Positions 35,870 through 46,560 of a DNA stretch of 64,000 bases are shown here, piece by piece. Made by a program: the position numbers and the translations under genes. Within the stretch, counting starts at the first letter, position 1. Every line of letters starts with the position of its first letter. The notes under the pieces are model-generated. The model ran no database searches and was not told the DNA's origin. It saw nothing but the letters and a program-made list of their open reading frames with translations. The stretch is from positions 23,790,314 to 23,854,313 of the forward strand of contig JBANSL010000003.1 of NCBI GenBank assembly GCA_037127255.1, given 5' to 3'. Origin of the DNA: Persicaria tinctoria. Lineage: Eukaryota > Streptophyta > Magnoliopsida > Caryophyllales > Polygonaceae.

Positions 35870-36290
35870 ATGCCATCATATGTAAAGTTCCTCAAGGAGA
35901 TCTTAAGCAAAAAGCGATCAATGGCTGAGATCGCAGAGGAGTACAACCAGATGGACGTTCTAGAGAAAAGGCCAGATTCAGGTAAGTTTGCTATAACCAT
36001 TGGATTTGGTCAATACAAATTTAATCCCTTATGTGAATTGGGAGCCAGTGTGAGTATAATGCCTTTATCAATCTAGTCCAAAGTAAAGATAGGTGTCTTA
36101 GAACCTGTGAATGCAAAGTTATACATGGCGAACAACATGGTGGTCATCCCAACAGGCATGGTGGATAATGTACTAGTGCAAGTAGGTAAGTTTTTTGTCC
36201 CTGCTTGCCCAATCATTCTAGGAAGACCCTTCTTGGCGACGGTTGATGCCAACATAAGCGTAAGGAAGTGAGTACTCACTTTCAACATCG
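35870..36290 (+). pseudogene. Aspartic protease of the Athila-like element
   Basis: MPSYVKFLKEILSKKRSMAE opens the block. NPLCELGASVSIMPLSI is the active-site strand. CPIILGRPFLATVDANI is the conserved second half. The catalytic aspartate of D-(L/T/S)-G is glutamate here, and a TAG stop follows MPLSI. The enzyme would cleave the polyprotein, so this copy should be inactive. Only about 30 residues separate the MPSYVKF block from the active site, fewer than usual, so sequence has been lost. Confidence 0.7.
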
Positions 36291-36303
36291 GTGATGAGTT
36301 AAA

Positions 36304-37230
36304 TTGAGTATTCTTTTAATAAAACTGAAAAGCACACAGGTGGAAGAGGTCAAATCTATATCAACCAGGTACATCACTTGCGGGGAGCCTAAGGTAAGAA
36401 ATATGACTCCCGAGGAGCTGGAAAATAGGGATATGGAAGCCTGGGTGGAGGAGATCATGGCGATCCTAAACGACGATGCAGAGGATCTACTCGACATCGA
36501 CCAAGGTAAGTCGACATCGGCTAACTTCTTTTCGGATGCCTTGACAGGTCTTAAGTATGGGTTCGATGTCGACCAGAAGTACTCGGCGTGGAGTACTTTA
36601 GTTGACGTCGACCAGATCCCGTGCCCACCACCGACTACAGCACCATCGAGTAAGCCACCCGAGGCTGATCAGTACTCGACGTCGAGTAGGCTACTTGACG
36701 TCGACCGGCACCCTTCTTCCTCGACTACCCCTTCCTCAACAAGCAACCCACCCGAGCCAGAAAAGTACTCGACGTCGAGTACCTTACTCAACGTCGACCA
36801 GACGCATGGGTCCCCGACTCCTCCTTCTTCGACGAACAGTCCACCAAATGCGACGATCTACTCGACGTCGAGTACCTATACTCGAAGTCGACCAGATTCC
36901 GAGGTTCCCAATTCCGATTCGGTGAAGGTAAGCCAAGGTATTGATATCTCTTCTTCTATTTCAATTAAAGATTTATCTATACATGGGAGAGGTTTGCCTT
37001 GGTATGTGCGATTGTGTAGAGTTTCCAATGATGAGCCTAAGGAATATGAAGTTAGAGACAAGGTCTATGTCGCCAAATCAAAAGATCATTGGTTTCCCAA
37101 CAAATTCAACAAGAAGAAGATAGGACCTTTCACGGTGAACAAGATCCATTCAGAAGGATTGCAGCTGATTGACAAGAATGGAGTCTTATTTGAAGTCCAA
37201 GCTACATGGGCCCTGCAAATGCCACCTTGA
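36304..37230 (+). CDS. Repeat-rich frame ending in an integrase C-terminal tail
   Basis: The open frame is 308 codons. Residues 1-60 (YITCGEPKVRNMTPEELENR) resemble the linker after the Athila protease. Residues 60-200 are several degenerate repeats of the type YSTSSTLLDVDQ with proline/serine spacers, the translation of the TACTCGACGTCGAGTA DNA motif. Residues 235-308 (DKVYVAKSKDHWFPNKFNKK, KIGPFTVNKI, DKNGVLFEV) match the SH3-like tail of gypsy integrase. The frame therefore bridges a deletion from protease to integrase tail. It is intact and could be translated, but no enzymatic domain is left. Confidence 0.6.
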   Translation: MSILLIKLKSTQVEEVKSISTRYITCGEPKVRNMTPEELENRDMEAWVEEIMAILNDDAEDLLDIDQGKSTSANFFSDALTGLKYGFDVDQKYSAWSTLVDVDQIPCPPPTTAPSSKPPEADQYSTSSRLLDVDRHPSSSTTPSSTSNPPEPEKYSTSSTLLNVDQTHGSPTPPSSTNSPPNATIYSTSSTYTRSRPDSEVPNSDSVKVSQGIDISSSISIKDLSIHGRGLPWYVRLCRVSNDEPKEYEVRDKVYVAKSKDHWFPNKFNKKKIGPFTVNKIHSEGLQLIDKNGVLFEVQATWALQMPP

Positions 37231-38801
37231 GCTTAACGGAGAAAGTCGGCCTAGCGACTATAAAGTCTAGAGCTTGTAAATAAAACACTTAGTTTTTGAA
37301 TTTTGGACATTGGTTTTTGAACATTATTTTATAGGTTTTCTATTGTGGATATTTTCCGTCTAACAAGTTTTCTTTCTTATTTTCCGTCTAACAAGTTTTC
37401 TTTCTTATTTTATAGGTTTTCTATTGTGGATATTTTTGAACATTATTTTATAGGTTTTCTATTGTGGATTATTTTATAGGTTTTCTATTGTAAATAAAAC
37501 ACTCCTACTCGATGTCGACTACCTCTGCAACATGATCAACACTCGATTTTGACGACTGACACATATGTCTAGTGAGTTTTCTTTCTTTACCCTTGTTTTT
37601 ATACAGTGAGGACACTGTAATTGATTTTATTTGACATTATTTGTGCATATTTGATTTTATTTGACATTATTTGTGCCTTATTTCTTCAATTGCTGATACA
37701 TGGATACTTTGGATTTCATATTTGATCTAAGTGCTTATATGCATGTTTTCCAAAGTTTATAAAAATCACCCCATTAAAAATTTTGATTAGTGTCATGGAA
37801 GCTTTTATTGAACTCATCGATGCAAAATTGGATTCATTAAAGATATAGCACGAAATTGCCTAGTAAAAGAAAGTCATAATGAAGTGCATTATTTTCTTGA
37901 AAACCATGAAAAGAGCTAAAATTTGAAATTGCTTTTGACATGTTGCATGATAAGAGGATGGAGGACTTTATATTTCCATATAATGCTCATATGTTAATAT
38001 TCCTTAGCTATACCTATGCATATGTATCACAAAAGCCATATTATGCCTTATTTCATATTTGCTCTACATGATCCAAATATTGCCCATTCTTTACTTTACT
38101 TCCATCTGATGATTATGTTGAGAATGAAAGTACATTATGGAGATTATTATATGGTGTTTGGAGTTTGGCAGGAAATTGAAAATTTTATGGAAAATTTAAT
38201 GAGTGAAAGAAAATTCGGTCACCTCAGGAGATAAAGGTAGATCGACCCTGCATGCGTCGAGATAATAGTTCCGCATGATGGGACACCAAGGTGAGGAGTC
38301 CGAAGAACTAAGTATGCGGGGCCATTCACGACACCCATGTTTGCGACTCGCGAGCAGGCAGTGCTGAGGTTAAAGAGGTAAAAGCATTATAATGAAAAAA
38401 AGCATTGAGCGAATGAGCGAAAGGTGAGAAATCAAAGGACGAAGGAATGTGGTACGAAATTTTTTGAAAGTACTCCATTTCCCCGGATCATTAGCACCAC
38501 ATGGCCAAAAATTGCCCACCTTTAGTCTTTTACTAATCTACTCCTTACCAAGCTTAAATTAAATTTCTCTTGATTATTATTGCTTTGTCAGTTATGAATT
38601 GTTTTGCATAACCCTCCTTTTATGTGCGAAGTTTCTTTTATTGCACATGCATGGATTTGTGACATTAGTACCTTTTCGAGGATGGTAATTGATTGCAGGG
38701 TTATATGACAATGAATCTAAGATATTGAGAGTTTGAATTCTTCCCCTGAATGACCATTAAAAGTATTGCTTGAGGACAAGCAAGCTTAAGTATGGGGTGT
38801 T
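37231..38801. other. Non-coding 3' internal region of the LTR element
   Basis: AT-rich, with small direct repeats near 37310-37500 (TTTATAGGTTTTCTATTGTG at least four times). No recognised protein. A purine tract (AAGTATGGGGTG, about 38788-38799) just before the 3' LTR is the probable polypurine tract. Confidence 0.65.
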
Positions 38802-39719
38802 TGTTGTGAGCCTAATTTGCCATGTTTTTTACTTACTTTTATATCGATTTCTGTTAACATCTCATGCATTTGGGGTTAGAATAGTACAGATTCTATGTAG
38901 TTTACACTTATTTGCCAAACTATGGAGTCTACACTAGTTTCTGCTTAATTTCACATAAATCATACGCACTTTGGAACTTAAAGAAAAGTCATGAAGAAGC
39001 TAAGGATGGTGCAGTTGGAGAAAAGCCCACATTTTACCATTCATCATTTCGAATCAAGTTCTGATGTCTTCATGAGAGTTGTAGCCCTTGAAAAGAGCTT
39101 TTCAACGCATGCTCATATGCGTCAATCAGACGAGTGAGGGCTCAGAAAAGTGCGTTTCAAGAACGGAGTAGAATGTAGAAAGCTGACAGTTCTACTCGGC
39201 GTCGACTACAACTGGTCGAAGTCGAGTACATCGGAGCCCAGAAAGTCACACGAAGTCGACCAATATAACTCGAGCATAACAACTCTACTCGACGTAGAGG
39301 AGTCTCGTCGACGTCGTGTACACTCGTCGAGTCCGAATCCTACCCAAGCTCGAGTACAATCCGAGGGGAGAAAATGCTAGTCGACGTCGAATACATCTAC
39401 TCGATGTCTAGTACAATCCAGACGAGTCCGAGTCCGAGATCAAGTTGTGCCGAGAAGATAGAGTTACTTGCAAGCCAACACTACTAGAATTCTGTTCATA
39501 TACATCGGACTTTTAACATCAGTCAGAAAAACGCATGATTTTAAAAATAATTATAACATCTGTTTGAAAATTTTCGATGTCACTAAGACTAGATACATCG
39601 GTCGTAGTCTGCAGACAATGTTAAAATGTCATTTTAAAAAAAAAATGAAAACGCGCATCTAATATTTAGATGGAATTTGAGGCGGTAAAGTAGGGAGTTG
39701 CAAACACTTAACCAAATTT

Positions 39720-40162
39720 TCTATACGCCTTTACTCTCCCTCTCTCTCTTTATTCTCACCAAATCTCTCAAAGAGTCCAGACAACACTCCCCTCTCTTGC
39801 AGTCATCCTCGCCACCGCCACTGCTGCCATCGTCGCCACCATCGTCGCCACCATCACCGCCACCATATCCGCCGCCACCAGATCTGAGATCTCCTTCTCT
39901 CCCTCCAGATCTGAGATCTCCTCTACTTTTCCTCCTCCTCTCCCTCCAAATCTGAGATCTCTTCTTTCTCTCGATGTTCCCCGAAACCCCAAAACCTTAC
40001 CACTCTCTCACCAGATCTGATATCTCTTAAGGCATATTCTTCCACTCAAGTACTCAACTCCTCTCCCTCTAGATCTGAGATCTCCTCTTCCTTCGATGTT
40101 CTCCCCAAACCCCAAGCATTCCCACTCTCCCCGTTTTCGGAATCTCCATCTCTAGATCGAAG
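39720..40162 (+). other. Captured CT-rich 5' leader
   Basis: Pyrimidine-rich, with repeated AGATCTGAGATCTC blocks, directly upstream of the TMN-like start codon. It probably came with the captured first exon. Open frames here are low-complexity Ser/Pro translations and not genes. Confidence 0.4.
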
Positions 40163-40265
40163 ATGGGGAAGAGCTGCTCTCCATGGATCTTCTCTCTCCT
40201 CGTCGTCCTCTTTTTCTCCCCGTCTCAGTCCTTCTACCTCCTCGGCGTGGCTCATCGTGATTTTG
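40163..40265 (+). pseudogene. Captured first exon of a TMN/EMP70 (transmembrane nine) gene
   Basis: MGKSCSPWIFSLLVVLFFSP begins a signal peptide with a hydrophobic core. SQSFYLLGVAHRDFG follows, matching the start of mature plant transmembrane-nine proteins (SFYLPGVAPRDF). These proteins reside in Golgi and endosomal membranes. A GT donor follows at about 40266. Only the first 34 codons are present. As a chimeric first exon it could still lend a start codon and signal peptide to downstream captured exons. Confidence 0.6.
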
Positions 40266-40667
40266 GTAGGGTTTGTTTCGTTCTTCTCTCTTTTAATTCA
40301 TTCCTCTGTTTTCTCTCGTTTTTTTAATTGTAATTGAATGTTCTGTTGTGGATTTGCTAATTTCTTCATTCCTCGTTTTTCATACTTAATGCCCTTTTTG
40401 CACTATGCCAAGCAACATTCTTGGTGTTCAGATTGCAGAAATAGATACATCTAACTCTAAGCTGCATGACAAGTTAAATCTTTGCTTCAATGTTAACTTT
40501 TAGGTCTCAAATTTATGCAATATATTTTTCATTCTTGTTGAGCAGAACTATCAACTTGTTATCTTGTTTTTGTTTAGCTGCACCATGTAATTTATGCAAT
40601 AGTGAATATGTAAGGCTGCTAATCCTTTAGGTCTTGCCTCATGATTGATCTTTTTGCCTCTTCACAG

Positions 40668-40758
40668 GAATGGGGGTAATATTACCCATCTTCGTGGATA
40701 TTTGGGCCTGCCATCCTTTCCGTCGAATAGCTACATAACAGAGGCAAGTTGGAGACAG
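40668..40758 (+). other. Unidentified captured exon 1
   Basis: CACAG acceptor and GACAG/GTTAGC donor enclose an open frame NGGNITHLRGYLGLPSFPSN followed by SYITEASWRQ. It looks like true coding sequence; I do not recognise the gene. Confidence 0.4.
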
Positions 40759-41216
40759 GTTAGCAGCTGAGGACACATGAAATTATATCACATGTAGTAT
40801 ATCGATTTAGAAAATTTTAATATGATTTAAGAGGCAAAATATGAATGATAGATCTAAAACCCAGCTGAAAGTATTTTTCAGTTTCAACTCCTGCAGGTTA
40901 AATTCAGAATTTAGTGGTGTAATATTCATTAGGGGATGGGGTTTATCAATGGGTTTTGCACTGCAAACCCATTAGTGATATAGCAAACCCATAGCAAGAG
41001 AGTATGAGGGTGTTTGGTAACAAAGGTTTGCTATTCATACAGATGACCAATGTGCTAACATTAAAAATCTGAGATTACTAAAGATCTGACATAGCCTCCA
41101 AAAAATTATTCTTTGTAGTTGAGTAAATTAAAAGATGAAAATATATTAACAGAAACTATAAATATAGCAGAAGCTTCCCTCTGACATGTCGCCTCATTCC
41201 TGGTAATATCATCCAG

Positions 41217-41273
41217 ATGCTGTTTTATGGTGATCGTTTAGAAATAAAGGATCATGAGACATCACCGAAGAAG
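41217..41273 (+). other. Unidentified captured exon 2
   Basis: ATCCAG acceptor and AAG/GTAC donor enclose MLFYGDRLEIKDHETSPKK (19 codons). Family not recognised. Confidence 0.35.
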
Positions 41274-41629
41274 GTACTTTCTGCAGTGTATTAACTTTTC
41301 TAATTGGATGACTAGTGTCTACTATGGGATATATAAATGACTAATTGTTGAATTTAGCTTACTGTGAAGGATTTTATGTGTAAGAATCACCAGTGGTAAC
41401 TAATTAGTATCCATGTTTACTAGAAAGCGGCTGTAGAAGTGCTTGTTGTTCCCTTGTGGGTATGATTTTTATCTTATTTATAATAAATGAATTTTGCACT
41501 TTTGCAGTGTTTTATTGACATGTTCCTAATAGACCAGCAATAGTAAATACTTTCTTGCACTGCAGTTTCAAAAGTGTGATCTTGATAAGCTTGCAAGTGA
41601 GTAATATTTGTGTTATAATAGGTTGCTAT

Positions 41630-41937
41630 CTCATCCTGCCAGAAAGCCTTGATAGGGAAGAGGTTCATTTCTCAATACCATCACAAAAGGAGCTTCTTCA
41701 CCATGCTTGCCCGGTACTTTTCCTGGATTTTTCTGCATTTTGTTCCCTTTGATTCATTTTAAGGAAAACAAGGTTTTGATGAGTGTGTATTCTGTTTTTA
41801 CCAAATTAATGTCCAAGCAGGTTTGTAATGCAGAAAAATCATACGCCGATCCTCACATGATAGAGAAGTACATTAAATTTTGCCAGGGTGACATACGAAA
41901 AACCCTGATGCCTCTTCGGTTCTGGTGCCAGGGATAA
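41630..41937 (+). pseudogene. Captured exons of an ELG1/ATAD5-like AAA ATPase
   Basis: The first block, to 41713, reads ILPESLDREEVHFSIPSQKE and LLHHACP. The second, 41821-41937, reads VCNAEKSYADPHMIEKYIKF and CQGDIRKTLMPLRFWCQG. This resembles the AAA-domain end of plant ATAD5/ELG1-type clamp unloaders, where (Y/F)C..DIRK(T/S).M.LQFW is conserved. The protein family removes PCNA from DNA. A stop follows WCQG immediately, and the Walker motifs are absent. I base the family on remembered motifs, so the name is moderately sure. Confidence 0.5.
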
Positions 41938-42183
41938 AAGCCTAATTCAAGTATATGCTAGAGATGTCTGTCTGATAGAATATGTTTGATTCCTAGGGTT
42001 TCTTGTGTCTTTTCCATGAACTGCTGTCATACTGCTCATCCAATGACAACCTCATCTCCAGTGAAAAGAAAAGGAAAATAGGATATGATTTACAAACATT
42101 ACAAAAGGTTGTTATGATTTATGGCTGAAAGATATGATTTACAAACATTCCTAGGGTTTCTTATGGCTGAAAGATGTTAAGTA

Positions 42184-43675
42184 TGTGATATATGCGGTGA
42201 TGTTGGTCGTGAAGCTCTTCTTGCTGTTTGCAGCAAGTGCAGTGATGGAGCTGAGCATATGTAAGTATTTGAAATCACACTCTTAGAACCTTTTTCATTC
42301 ATTTTCATGGATGGATATATATTGACATTTCATTTCTATTTAAACCAGTTACTGCATGCGGATTAAGATGGATAAGGTACCTGATGGTGATTGGATATTT
42401 GGATGTGTGAAGATTGCATGATAATGGCAGAAGCACAAAAGCAGAAGGCTGAAGAACAAAAAGTAGGCAGTGCTTTGCAGAAATCATCCACAAATGAAGT
42501 GGCTCAAACTCCAAGAAAATTAGATCTCAGTGATGACAATGGAAGGGTCAAAATGGGTCATGCTTCCTTAACTTATTCTAGAAAGAGGCCTGGGCCTAGT
42601 ATAGGAGGTGAGCACTTCAATCAAGAAGAGAGTGCTTGATAATGACGGCAAGTTGTCGAGTCCTTCTGGTTCCTTTGCGAAAGCAGTATCACCAATGCAT
42701 GCTAATCAAAAAATTATAACAAAGGTTGAAGGTGCATCTTCCTCAGGTTCCAATTCTATTTGAAATACTCTACGTAAGGCTCATGAGATATTGGCTGGCA
42801 GATCATCAAGTATTTAGTCACAGTTAAAAAAAGGTTAGTTATTTGTACTTCTCTTACCATTTTTTGGTGAAACATTATGGATCAAGATTCAATTTGGCAG
42901 CATGCTAGTGTAAAATGTTTCCCTTAGTAAATATCTTGGCTAGACTTCAGTTAAGTAAATCCTTTCCTATGTTCCTTTTCACTTGGCTTGGGAGAAATTC
43001 TTTTTTTCCATTCTTTTCAACTTTTAACCAAGCATCAGTATATGGAAACCATATCCAATTATCCTACCATACATAGCTCGTGCATATGAAAGTGAAGTCA
43101 TAGTTTCCTCACATATAAATTGGAAGGTGATTTAGTGTAAACACATTCTTCTAGTATTGTTGATTGTGATTGATTGAACCAATTTATCAGAGAAATTGGG
43201 AGGAACTGATTAATTATTGTAGCCTCAAATCAAATTCCCTATGTTGCTCCCATAGCTTGTCTTAGGAAAGAACCAATTTATACTAGTGTGCCTAGAGTTT
43301 CTTCTATTAATTTGATGTCTTTTTACAGCCTCTTAGCTTGTCTTTGGAAAGAACCAATTTATACTTGTGTGTCAAAAGTTTCTTCTATTAATGTGATGTC
43401 TTGTTACAGGATCTTCTTTTAAGCAAAAAATTAGTAAGAACACAGATCTCAGAACTGAACGAGAAAGTGAAGATGTTCACAAAGAGAAGAAAACCGCCAA
43501 GGGAAGTGCAACTTTTGGAGCTGGACAGCAACATGCTTTGACAAAACTAACGAAATCAAAATCATTTAATACTTCCAGCATTGCCAAGATAGATGGTCTT
43601 GATTCAAAGAAAAATATGGACAATGATTTGAAAATTCCAAAAGTTGGAAGCAAACGCTGCATAAAACTGGTTCAT
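42184..43675 (+). pseudogene. Captured PHD-finger gene fragment
   Basis: Exon 42184-42260 reads CDICGDVGREALLAVCSKCS then DGAEH. Exon 42349-42607 reads YCMRIKMDKVPDGDW then CEDCM. Together they give the Cys4-His-Cys3 order of a PHD zinc finger like those of the plant AIPP2/EDM2-partner type, which read histone tails. A few extra bases between DGDW and CEDC shift the frame. The downstream basic tail (AEAQKQKAEEQKVGS, TYSRKRPGP) is typical of this family. Further exon-like parts at about 42635-42765 and 43410-43675 (FKQKISKNTDLRTERESEDV, LTKLTKSKSFNTSS) seem to come from the same gene. Introns are kept. Confidence 0.6.
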
Positions 43676-43920
43676 TCCTTGCATTCTTGATAATGTGTGT
43701 ACATGGTTTAAGAGATGCACTCTTAAAACAGCTTACATATATGGATATAAATTGTCTTAAAACATATCACATATATGGATATCTGTTGCCTTAAAACTGG
43801 TTCATTCCTTGCATTCTTTTACTCATTCATGATGTATTTATGCATAATTTTCATGCTCTTCATTGGTGGTTACATGTCTTTTTTAAACATTAGTTCAGAT
43901 ATGCTCTTCATTGACTATTA

Positions 43921-44046
43921 GATGCTGAATTTGAGCAAGATTCAGAGAAGAGAAGTGGCAACACTAGGTCTGAACGAGAGGAAGAAACAACGAATGACGA
44001 GGAAGATCGTGGCATCTTGGCCTTGAATTGTGCATCTAGCATTTAA
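43921..44046 (+). other. Acidic exon-like block in CACTA cargo
   Basis: After an AG acceptor the frame reads DAEFEQDSEKRSGNTRSERE then EETTNDEEDRGILALN and a TAA stop. It may be the last exon of the PHD-type gene or of another captured gene. Confidence 0.35.
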
Positions 44047-45918
44047 ACTCTATTGTCGATATTTTCAAGTGATATTATGTCAAGTTTAGAATTAAACTAT
44101 TGATGTATTATGTTTTGTATTTTAGCCCTATTGTCAAGAGTGTTCGACTCTATTGTCATTGTTTAATGTATTGGTTACGGTCTTTTACATTGTTTAATTT
44201 TTTGCTTGCCAAAACAATGTCACAATATAGATTAGTAGGTTTATTTGATGATATACATCGAACTTGAGAGCAAAAAGCGATGTCTATGTTTGTAAATATG
44301 TCGATCATTAAGATACAAATCGATTTCTAAACCCAACATATATGAAAATTATAACAAAAACAGATGTGTATATGCATCACTTACATTGTTAAAAATATAT
44401 AAATCGATGTGTGTAGCAATGTAAGACATCAGGTTTATAAAAAATAGCGATGTTAATTTGAAATTTTGTATTATCCTACTACCTCCAAATGGCTAGAAAT
44501 GGAAAATAATTATGGTTTAAAATTAGCCAAATCAATCAAAAAGTAATTATATCCATATATTTAAGTCATTATTAAAAAGAAAAACGATGTTATAAATTAT
44601 TATTGACATCGGTTATAAACCGATGTGGTAAAGTTGGGATCTATAACACCACCCACTAACACGTCGAATTTTTTTTTGATTAACATCGGTTTAGACCCGA
44701 TGTCTATGAACACAATTCTAGTAGTGCAAGAGATGTGGAATTCTATACATCCACATCAAGATCTATCGAGTCAAGAAGGGATCTATCCACATTAGTCCTA
44801 GTTTCCTTTTAGATTTATTTCCTTTATCATAATATTTTATCTTATGTTATTAGATAGAAAGTTTTATATATAGATAGATGTTCCTTCCTAGATTAGCTAG
44901 AGGGAGAACACTATAAATAAGGCCTTAAGGGCTGGATTTTAGAATCATCCAAGCCAAGCCACAAGAGAATACATAGAGAGACGATTTGGCTTTGTTCGGT
45001 TGTAAGGTTTCTTTTAGTTCATTAATGCAATTTATTTTTCAGAAATTATTGATGTATTTATTCATGATGAAGAGTGAGTAGTCACCCAATTTCTAGGGTT
45101 GGGGTGAGCCCGACGATAGCCATGAAAAGTAATGCGATAGAGGTACAATCTTTTGATGCGATTTTGTCTTCTATCCCTATGAGCATGATTCTTTTGCGAA
45201 AGTTGAAGGTGATCCTTGTTTGTGTTATTGAAGCGAAAGTGATCTTAATACAACTTGGATTAATTATGTGAAAAAGGGTTAGTAACAATTAGGGTTTATG
45301 AAAGAGCCTCTATATTCCTATTTGTTAATAACGACAGTTACTTGATGAAAAGGGCATGATCTTTTATATCTCATGCATTATTTTATATGGATATCATTGT
45401 GGTGTTGAAACCCTGATCTTGGAAGTATTTTAGTTCATTGATTTATTCCCCACAAATTCGTGTTCTGTGTTTATTTCATTGCGAAAAGGTAAGATTTTTG
45501 GTTCTGCGCACTCGAGATCGACAACAGATGGTCGACGTCGAGTAAAGCTACTCGATATCGACTACTTTCGCTTTGTTTTCGTTTTCTGTTTCTTTCTGAT
45601 TACTGTTTTAGTCGACGGTGTGGTCGAAGTCGAGTATTCTTCTGGTCGAGTTCGTGTTGAGTTTGGAACTGAAAAGGCGGGTGCTAACACGCTTCCTCGT
45701 GGATCGATCCTGATTGTCTTCTACTAAAACGGGAGGAAGTCTTGTATTTATTTCCTGGGACAGGGAGTCAGTTTGATTTAATATTTTATATTTATTTTCA
45801 TACGTGACCATCCTCCTGCAACAACAATGATACAGTAGGTTATGTTAATGAACGGAAAAATTGAGTTGAAAATTCTACTATGAATAAAAGTGAAGGTTTG
45901 ATCAAGACAAATCAAATT

Positions 45919-45990
45919 AGCCTATGTGGGATTTGAACCCGCATCTTTGTGCATGAGCACATATGTTACTGGAGCAATGTTTAGCTATGC
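45919..45990 (-). tRNA. tRNA-like sequence, copy 4 (degenerate 5' half)
   Basis: On the minus strand the 3' half is clear: T arm GCGGG TTCAAAT CCCAC and acceptor ATAGGCT, preceded by TGTGCTCATGCACA (anticodon arm with 6-nt loop CTCATG). The D arm is only a trace (CATAGCTAAACATTGCTCC). It lies 92 bp after the LTR element. Across that insertion it faces copy 3 in inverted orientation. Confidence 0.5.
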
Positions 45991-46219
45991 CGGAACTTAG
46001 AGGATAGAGCGTATCATCCAAATCTATGCAATTGAAAAATGAAATTCATTCAACTTCCTGTAATCAAAGATGAAGGGAACATGTATCAAAGCACTAAAAG
46101 CAAAAATTAATCTATTACCAAACATAAGACATTCATATTTGGCCCTAGAAGCTTGCTGAAAGAGGTGATTTTTCGAGAAGAGACAATCAAATTTATGTAG
46201 CAGACAATAAAATTCATAT

Positions 46220-46560
46220 AATACACAATCAAATTCAATCCTTCACCTTCAATCCATAAGCACCCCATAATTCGAAACCCCTTATTCGAAACTACAATAA
46301 CACCTCCAATGAAGAATCAAATTCGAAACTCCATAATTCGAAACCCCTTATCAACCATCCTTTGAAGAATCAAATTGAACCCTAGATTAGTGGAAAATGA
46401 AATCAACCATTCACAATTCGAATCATCCTATAAACCACATTGAAAACGAAATCAGCATGTTTTTGCTGGGATCAAATTCGAACCCTAGAGTAGGCAAACA
46501 TTCACAATTCGAATCATAACTCCTAACCCCTAAATCCTCATATCCTCAAACCCTAGATTA
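46220..46560. repeat. ATTCGAAACCCC short-motif array
   Basis: Variants of ATTCGAAACCCCTTA, CAAATTCGAACCCTAGA and CACAATTCGAATCAT recur about a dozen times. No gene is seen. Confidence 0.7.

Larger units (their letters stand above)
39479..44726. mobile_element. Pack-CACTA transposon with multiple captured gene fragments
   Basis: The termini are CACTACTAGAATTCTGTTCA and, inverted at the right end, CACTACTAGAATTGTGTTCA. The 3-bp target duplication CAA lies at 39476-39478 and 44727-44729. The 5' LTR of the host retrotransposon shows the empty site (AAGCCAAGAGATG). Subterminal ACATCGG/CGATGT motifs fill both ends (39500-39610, 44240-44710). No transposase is found. The cargo holds exon-intron pieces of TMN/EMP70, ELG1/ATAD5-like and PHD-finger genes plus two unidentified exons, all on the plus strand. 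Confidence 0.9.
31970..45826 (+). mobile_element. Athila-like non-autonomous LTR retrotransposon (nested CACTA inside)
   Basis: LTRs begin TGTTGTGAGCC and end CAACAACA (the 5' copy ends ACG). A 5-bp target duplication ATGAT lies at 31965-31969 and 45827-45831. A primer-binding site follows the 5' LTR and a purine tract precedes the 3' LTR. The internal region is only about 5 kb: gag, part of the protease and the tail of integrase. Reverse transcriptase, RNase H and the integrase core are missing, so movement would need enzymes from another element. Palindromic TCGACGTCGA motifs are spread through LTRs and interior. Confidence 0.9.
38802..45826 (+). repeat. 3' LTR, interrupted by a CACTA element
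   Basis: 38802-39478 and 44727-45826 together match the 5' LTR. The interruption is 5248 bp plus a 3-bp target duplication. The part after the insertion lacks about 100 bp of the motif-rich and neighbouring sequence that the 5' LTR has. Confidence 0.9.

Noticed and set aside
39698..40255. Ser/Pro-rich and Glu/Arg-rich frames on both strands
   Set aside because: Low-complexity translation of the CT-rich leader with AGATCTGAGATCTC repeats.
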